From positions 4,907,334-4,930,706 of the forward strand of contig BFEA01000013.1 in assembly GCA_003427395.1 (NCBI GenBank): 23,373 bases of DNA. Direction: 5' to 3'. Made by a program: the position numbers and the translations under genes. The notes beneath the pieces were generated by a model. That model saw only the letters and a program-made list of their open reading frames with translations. It was not told the DNA's origin and did no database searches. This stretch comes from Chara braunii (lineage: Eukaryota; Streptophyta; Charophyceae; Charales; Characeae). Shown here piece after piece: positions 18,525 through 23,373 of this stretch; within the stretch, counting starts at the first letter, position 1, and each line of letters begins with the position of its first letter.

Positions 18525-18526
<2 letters not shown>
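17801..18526. other. AT-rich spacer, nothing recognised
   Basis: I see no coding signal or clear repeat. Composition changes from AT-rich to mixed at about 17980. Confidence 0.4.
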
Positions 18527-18587
<61 letters not shown>

Positions 18588-18598
18588 TCTCTCTCTCT
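18527..18598. repeat. (CT)n microsatellite, 72 bp
   Basis: Continuous CT dinucleotides, with one CA interruption near 18581. The Ser-Leu repeat frames seen across it are artefacts. Confidence 0.98.
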
Positions 18599-19414
18599 AG
18601 CGGATTCCCTTCTTAGTTCGAAGCATGCTCTTGTTGCAATGTAGGTTTCTCAGACGGAAATGGTCCCAACAATAAGCATCGGGATCGGGACACCGAGTAG
18701 AGCTCGGATGAAAGTCCCAGCCTCAACGTTACTATGGTGATCCGAATAACTAGAGGGAGGTGAGCATCCCGCCGATCAAGCCGCCAAGCTTGACCAACAC
18801 GAACACCAAGATTGAAGACGACGGCACTTGGGGATGACGGCAACAATCGGAGCGAGCAGTACTACCACGACCTCGAGTAGCATCAACATGTCCTTCCAAG
18901 CAAAATGAAGAATGAAATCTTTATGCCAACACTAGGCATAAGCCTCACGCCAGAAGAATCGGAAGGTACTCCTTCGATGAGCAGTTCATCTGCTCACCTG
19001 CGTACATAGTCTCCTGCTCGTTGTCCTCTTATACGCCTCTCACACATGCTCGACCCGCCATGCGGAAGACCATTCGCGACTGCAGCTGAACTGTACCTTT
19101 GGTTGGAACATGGGAAAATACACATGCAGCTTTGAAGCGAATCTTCTGTTGGAGCACGACCAGATGCACTGACCCCAAGAAAAAGCAAGCGCGATATCAA
19201 ACAATGGGCGATAAACAAGATGAGTGGCATCGGACTGGAGTTGTTTGTGTCATTGAGCACATAGGTAGGTAGATTCGAGCGCTACCTCGACTACATTGAA
19301 GGATATGAGGATCATCGCAATTGGACAGCTCAAATGACGAACGAGATGATTTCAACGACGAGTCCGATAGCCAAGACTGCCAACCTTTACTACCCTCCAC
19401 AAGTATAAAGATGG

Positions 19415-19451
19415 GAATGACTCTTTCCTCAAAATGAGGAAAGATACATTA
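19415..19451. repeat. hairpin H1
   Basis: GAATGACTCTTTCCTC, a five-base loop, GAGGAAAGATACATTA. Eight pairs are perfect at the loop, with 13 of 16 overall. It is related in sequence to the hairpins at 19963 and 23224. Confidence 0.7.
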
Positions 19452-19962
19452 TCATGAAAACGACAAATACTTCGCTAGAGAAGCGCGACGTATGGAGCCA
19501 GTATCCTGCCGTCTCCGATATCACCCTCCACAATGTCACCCTCCATTTGAGCACAATGACCCCTCCTGCGAAGCATACAAACTTGACGATAGGTTAAGTA
19601 ATGCTGACCACGACATGCGTGGTGGTTATCACAACAGGCTCGAGGACGTGCACCTTCTCCTCTACACACCGGGGTCCCTTGCTCGTCAAAGTTCTCCTTT
19701 TCTCCCCCTATCTCCTTCCTTACGCGGCTTCTGTTCGTTTTCTCCCCCACTCTGTCCTCACGCCTCCTCGTCACCGCGCACCTTCTGTTTTGCCAGCTTC
19801 CTGTAACCTCCTCCTCCTACCGCTTATAGCCCCGCCTTGATAATAACTATAAAAAATGACCACGATGACTACGATAAAAAGTATTCTAAAAAATAGCGGC
19901 AACCGACTTGATCATGGCTAAGTAGCCCGCTCCGGCCCACCACAATCAATCAAGTAACACCA

Positions 19963-20000
19963 GAATGTATCTTCCGCTAGAAACCAAGAAGATACATTTC
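19963..20000. repeat. hairpin H2
   Basis: GAATGTATCTT and AAGATACATTTC, separated by 15 bases. It has the same core (AGATACATT) as H1. It lies about 100 bp from the possible primer-binding site. Confidence 0.55.
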
Positions 20001-20100
20001 AGGTGAGCACTTCTTCCTTTCTGCTCCTCACCCCTTTCCTAGTGTACTGCGTGCCTTACGACTCTCACTCTGACCGAGAGCAAACTTCGAAAATCAGCAA

Positions 20101-20112
20101 CTCTTGATACCA
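20101..20112 (-). other. possible retrotransposon primer-binding site and LTR end
   Basis: The minus strand reads GGGGGGCA, G, TGGTATCAAGAG. TGGTATC is the usual complement of the initiator tRNA-Met 3' end in plant retrotransposons, and CA one base before it fits an LTR end. On the minus strand upstream (higher coordinates), CGGGGCAATTATAAG and CGGGGCAATTGTCTGGG are repeated near 20140 and 20260, as in an LTR. The other LTR and any gag/pol frame are not visible, so the call is tentative. Confidence 0.35.
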
Positions 20113-20390
20113 CTGCCCCCCGAGGTCTTATAATTGCCCCGCTGACCCTTTCGACTAAAGGTGGGAGTACTACCTGGCCCACCGACACCAGCTATTCCGT
20201 CCGACTCTTCCCCTACATTGTCCCTTATTTTAGCGAATGTCCCGAAGAACCGAACCCAGACAATTGCCCCGTGATACCACCATAGTACCGAACGACCCTT
20301 AGCAATTCATAAATATCTGGTTTTACTCATCAAGGTTGATCATCTAGGTTCCAACACCGTTCTGTATTTCAACAGTTCTATGGTGTACCC

Positions 20391-20402
20391 ACTGAGCTAG
20401 GC
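20391..20402 (-). promoter_or_regulatory. tRNA A-box-like sequence
   Basis: TAGCTCAGTGGG on the minus strand matches the internal pol III A-box exactly. A poor B-box-like GTTGGAACC follows about 40 bases later. No cloverleaf can be drawn. It could be a tRNA-derived SINE remnant, or chance within the supposed LTR. Confidence 0.25.
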
Positions 20403-20416
20403 TCTTGGGTACCAAG

Positions 20417-20432
20417 CCGGTTCCGGAACCGG
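20417..20432. repeat. 16-bp perfect palindrome
   Basis: CCGGTTCCGGAACCGG, flanked by GGTACC on both sides (about 20409 and 20431). Confidence 0.8.
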
Positions 20433-20433
20433 T

Positions 20434-21380
20434 ACCGGAGCCAAAATGAAAAATGAGCAGGGAAGAAAGAGAGGAACCTGCTTGTCCCCCTTTGGTCTTA
20501 CCTGACCCTCAACCCGTTAGTTTCTTCACAAGACGCTCCTCTGCTCCTTCACTATCGACTGCTAGCTTCGATCCCCGAATCTGCAGACTGGAAGTTTGAT
20601 GCAGGCCTAAGGCCGGGTGTAGTAGATGCGGATTCCCTTATAAAGAGTACCCGCTCTGCTCCTAAGTCAGTCGGACAACACTAATAAACATGCTTTGGCA
20701 CGTCGGCCATTTCTTCGACTCCCACGCTCCTGGCCCTGCCACATGAAGGGATCAGTTCTACCTGTGGCCACCATGCCTGCGACACAATCATGCTGTTGCA
20801 AAAACTCTGCCCCTTTTCAGTAGGCTATTTTCCCAAAAGGCCGTACTTTTACCCTTCTAGCGTCGAGAAAACGTGGCTTTCATCTATATCACATCCTTAC
20901 TTATGTCCACCATTCCAAGGTCGTTCGCCCACTCCTACCGCTGGCCAAAACATGGTCAACATAGGGATTCACACACTTCGTATAGCGCTGATCCTAATGC
21001 CACCTCTGGTAAGTCAATGGTTCTAATGACTAATTCCTGACATTGGTCGCCTAACGCCAGTCCCGGCACGAATGCACTTTGAGTTTGCGCGATACTTAGC
21101 CAACATCATACCCCCCCCCTCACTCGCGCAATCAGGCGCAGGTATCGCTCATGCAACTAGCTTATAACATAAGCAGATGCTTGCCTAAAACCCATGCGTG
21201 GTGTCGAAGTGCACGCCCATGCAGTTTCTAATCTGATCAAATGTGCGTCTGCCATTCCCAAGTTCTGAGTGTTGGTTGTGGTCGCTCAGAAATGAGACAT
21301 TCTCACTTATTATAAAAAATGCATCTCATGCGAGATGCAAGAATACACATAAATACCCTTGTAAGGTGTCCATGCTGACA
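20434..21380. other. spacer, nothing firmly recognised
   Basis: Contains a TATA-like CTTATAAAGAG at about 20637 and AATAAA at about 20684 in plus orientation, which could belong to an LTR, but no matching second copy is present. No coding signal. Confidence 0.35.
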
Positions 21381-21660
21381 ACGTTGATGCAGATGAACAT
21401 TTTGGACGTGAGCCATCCGATAAGCGAGCGTCCTTTTTTTCCCATTTGTTTTTGTTTCTGCCTTTTTTTTCCTTTTATTTTTGTTTGTAAGGTGTCGTTT
21501 TGCATGTGGGGCACACGGTCGACGTTGATGTGGATGAACATTTTGGAGGTGAACCATCTGATAAGTGGGCGGCCTTTTTTTCCCTTTCATTTTCGTTTCT
21601 GCCTTTTTTTCCTTTCATTTTTGTTTGTTGGGTGTCATTTTGCGTTTCATGTTTTTTCTT
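21381..21660. repeat. 141-bp tandem repeat, two copies plus a fragment
   Basis: ACGTTGATG, GGATGAACATTTTGGA and CATCTGATAAG, followed by a T-rich tract, occur at about 21381 and 21522. Shorter TTTGTTTGTTGGGTGTC units recur at about 21622 and 21670. The period of 141 (47 codons) keeps plus frames open and gives a Phe-rich pseudo-protein. Confidence 0.85.
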
Positions 21661-21855
21661 CTATTTGTGTTTGTTGGGTGTCCTTTTGTGTTTCATTTTT
21701 TCTTCGTTCTCTTGGCCGCTGTGTCGTTTTGTTTCCTTGCCCGATGTATTGTTTGCTTTTCACGTGCAGCGTTTCCTTTTGTCTCGCTCACCAAAAAGAA
21801 AAAGAAAAGTGTGCGCCCGCCTGCCTACCCACACACATGCACGCACGCATAGACA

Positions 21856-21906
21856 CACCCGCCCGCCCGGCCGCCCGCCCGCCCACCCACCCACCCACCC
21901 ACCCAC
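21856..21906. repeat. (CCCG)n/(CCCA)n microsatellite
   Basis: GCCC repeats switching to CACC repeats over about 50 bp. Confidence 0.95.
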
Positions 21907-22089
21907 ACATCTAAATATTTTGAAGTTCGTTGCTGACTGTTGTAATTGACGTTTGAACCCACACACAGATTTGAGAAACCCAACGGCCTGATGAGATAAC
22001 CATTGAGGCAGATTGGGTCCCCATGTGGTTTTTGGGACCTTTTTTTTTTTTTACGTGTATCATGTGTCAGGCAGCTGGCACGTCAGGAT

Positions 22090-22960
22090 GTGTCTGTGTG
22101 TCCAAACCCTAACCTTGCAAAGTGGAAAACCAAACAAATGGCTGAAATGCAAAGTGTGTCGAATCGCCACCATGATGCATTTTACAGCCAAAAGGAATTT
22201 TATTTATTTTTAAATATTTTTTCTAAACAGATTACAATGAAATTTATGGACTCTGAAGTTTTTTTATTTTTCCATACATTCTTCTGAGCTAAAAAAATCA
22301 CAGAAGATGTAGGACTTTGTAGTTGGACGGCACATGGCATAGCAGCGAAAATGAAAAAAGTGACGAATTCGCGCGGTGGTTATTTGACAGTCGAAATAAT
22401 TTTTTATTAATTTAATTTTTAAAAAATATTTTTCCTGAAAAAATCACGACTTAATCTACATGCCCTCCGATTTTCACAATTGTTAACGCATTCTTCTGAC
22501 CGTAAAATAGCACTGAACTTTACTGAAGTTAGGGTACTTTTTCAATCGGCCCACACGTTGAAGAGTGGCAAAAATGGAAAATGCACCGAATTGGCATGCT
22601 AACCATTTCAGCATCATTTTTTTTTTCCAGTTATTTTTCGTAGCAATATCAGCACCTAATATACAGTTCCATTAATTTTCAGGATTTTCAACGAATTCTT
22701 TCTGAGCTGGAAAAATCATTAAGGTTAGGGTATTTTTTCTATTGGCCCACACGTCGTGGAGTGGCAAAAATGGAAAATGAACCAAATCGGCTCGACAACT
22801 ATTTCAGGGTCGAAGCTATTTTTCTTTGTTTTTTGTATATGCTTCCCAGAAAGATCACGACAGCGGGTTACCAAAACTTCAAATTTTTCTGATTATTAGT
22901 CTAAGCGCAAAAAATCGTCAAAGCTAGGGTACTTTTTAGTTGCGGGACTGGATCCCCAAG
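22090..22960. repeat. degenerate satellite, period about 200-220 bp
   Basis: TTAGGGTACTTTTT, CGGCCCACACGTTG, GAGTGGCAAAAATGGAAAATG and ACCGAATTGGC recur from about 22529, 22725 and 22924. A more diverged copy lies at about 22310 (AGGACTTTGTAGTTGGACGGC, then GCGAAAATGAAAAAAG), and perhaps another at about 22105. TTCTTCTGAGCT and AAAAAATCAC recur at similar spacing. AT-rich, no gene. Confidence 0.8.
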
Positions 22961-23034
22961 AAACCAACAATCGCCTCCCTTCTGAAAAACCTCGCCCTAA
23001 CTCACTGGAGGCAAGTTTTCTGTGGCGGGGGATA

Positions 23035-23087
23035 GGTGGTTTAAACCACCAGTACCTCGCCCAGCTATCAAGTTCGAGGCTCGAACT
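23035..23087. repeat. two short palindromes
   Basis: GGTGGTTTAAACCACC (23035-23050) is perfect. AGTTCGA, three bases, TCGAACT (23071-23087) forms a stem resembling a tRNA T-arm, but no tRNA can be built around it. Confidence 0.65.
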
Positions 23088-23218
23088 ACCAGTAGCCCAT
23101 GGAAAGAAAAAAACACTCCTCAGACAACCGGTCGTACATCATGGAAAAAGAAAAAAAAGAAAAAAAGAAAAAAAAAACGAACAACATTCTCCAAAAAAAC
23201 AAAGGAAATCAGACATAC

Positions 23219-23268
23219 CCCACGAGAATGAATCTTCCTCCATAAAGAGGAAGATTCATTCTCATGGG
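23219..23268. repeat. hairpin H3, 17-bp perfect stem
   Basis: GAGAATGAATCTTCCTC (23224-23240), a six-base loop CATAAA, GAGGAAGATTCATTCTC (23247-23263). After one mismatch the stem continues for four more pairs. Sequence relation to H1 and H2 is clear (GAGGAAGAT-x-CATT). Confidence 0.9.
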
Positions 23269-23276
23269 ACGTTTAC

Positions 23277-23278
23277 AG

Positions 23279-23373
<95 letters not shown>
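23277..23373. repeat. compound (CA)n-(GA)n microsatellite at window end
   Basis: CA repeats to about 23305, then TACAG, then GA repeats to the last base. The window stops inside the repeat, as a contig would at an unassembled tract. Confidence 0.98.

Larger units (their letters stand above)
18600..20094. other. probable mobile-element interior, no readable gene
   Basis: Short protein-like stretches exist on the plus strand around 19190-19410 (DPKKKQARYQTMGDKQDEW, then FERYLDYIEGYEDHRNW in another frame), but they match nothing I know and are cut by stops. Minus-strand frames are Arg-rich or Ser-rich without motifs. Two hairpins (19415-19451, 19963-20000) lie here. Confidence 0.35.

Noticed and set aside
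18301-18600. Frame ending in Leu-Ser repeats
   Set aside because: The tail is the CT microsatellite, and the rest has no motif.
20380-20432. tRNA gene
   Set aside because: A-box matches, but no acceptor stem, anticodon arm or proper T-arm can be formed.
21243-21949. Two overlapping Phe/Cys-rich plus frames (223 and 149 codons), membrane-protein-like
   Set aside because: They cover a T-rich tandem repeat and end in the CCCG/CCCA microsatellite (Pro-Thr-His repeats). Composition, not gene structure, explains the hydrophobicity.
23022-23231. Lys-rich 69-codon frame
   Set aside because: Produced by a purine-rich A/G tract; no other coding evidence.

Overview
This is eukaryotic, repeat-dominated DNA, most likely from a large plant or algal genome. 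Evidence: degenerate reading frames with candidate GT-AG splice sites, long CT/CA/GA microsatellites, tandem satellites, an LTR/primer-binding-site-like junction, plant-type G-box repeats and a transposase type common in plants and animals. The leftmost protein remains match a repetitive family I associate with the charophyte green alga Chara braunii (ParB-like plus methyltransferase-like segments). That assignment is from memory and unverified. I see no intact, clearly functional gene.

Layout. 1-3525 (minus): a decayed gene of the ParB-like/methyltransferase-like family, running off the left edge and broken by nonsense codons and frameshifts. 3519-4660: tandem repeats with units of about 250-265 bp, then 138 bp. 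4790-6410: an inverted and direct repeat complex built around a 22-bp quasi-palindrome (AAGTTCGGAT and CGGCGGACTT separated by two bases). Copies of this motif are scattered up to 12,301 and are absent elsewhere. 6999-10136: three large head-to-head palindromes with diverged arms, mixed with CA-rich sequence. 10153-10340: a G-box repeat cluster. 11549-12115: repeated GGGTTT-(N)-GGGG motifs.

12491-15659 (plus): a well-preserved but broken DDE-type transposase pseudogene of the VGHTH/RENKN family (I recall it as DUF7869). It keeps its zinc-binding pair, its first catalytic Asp region and its C-terminal domain; the second catalytic Asp is changed to Asn. 15928-16829 (plus): a second pseudogene of unknown function that stays in one frame through a 50-nt intron and has two stops. 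It may be a passenger of the same element.

16879-23373: noncoding repeat territory. It holds a ~129-bp satellite (17.0-17.8 kb), a 72-bp CT tract, a possible minus-strand LTR/PBS junction near 20.1 kb, a 141-bp tandem repeat (21.4 kb), a ~200-bp satellite (22.1-22.96 kb), three related hairpins, and a terminal CA/GA microsatellite in which the window ends.

The transposase and its neighbour may once have formed one transposon. The rest is remains of mobile or amplified DNA in successive layers. Points of most interest are the ParB/methyltransferase-like eukaryotic family, the dispersed 22-bp quasi-palindrome and the cluster of long palindromes.
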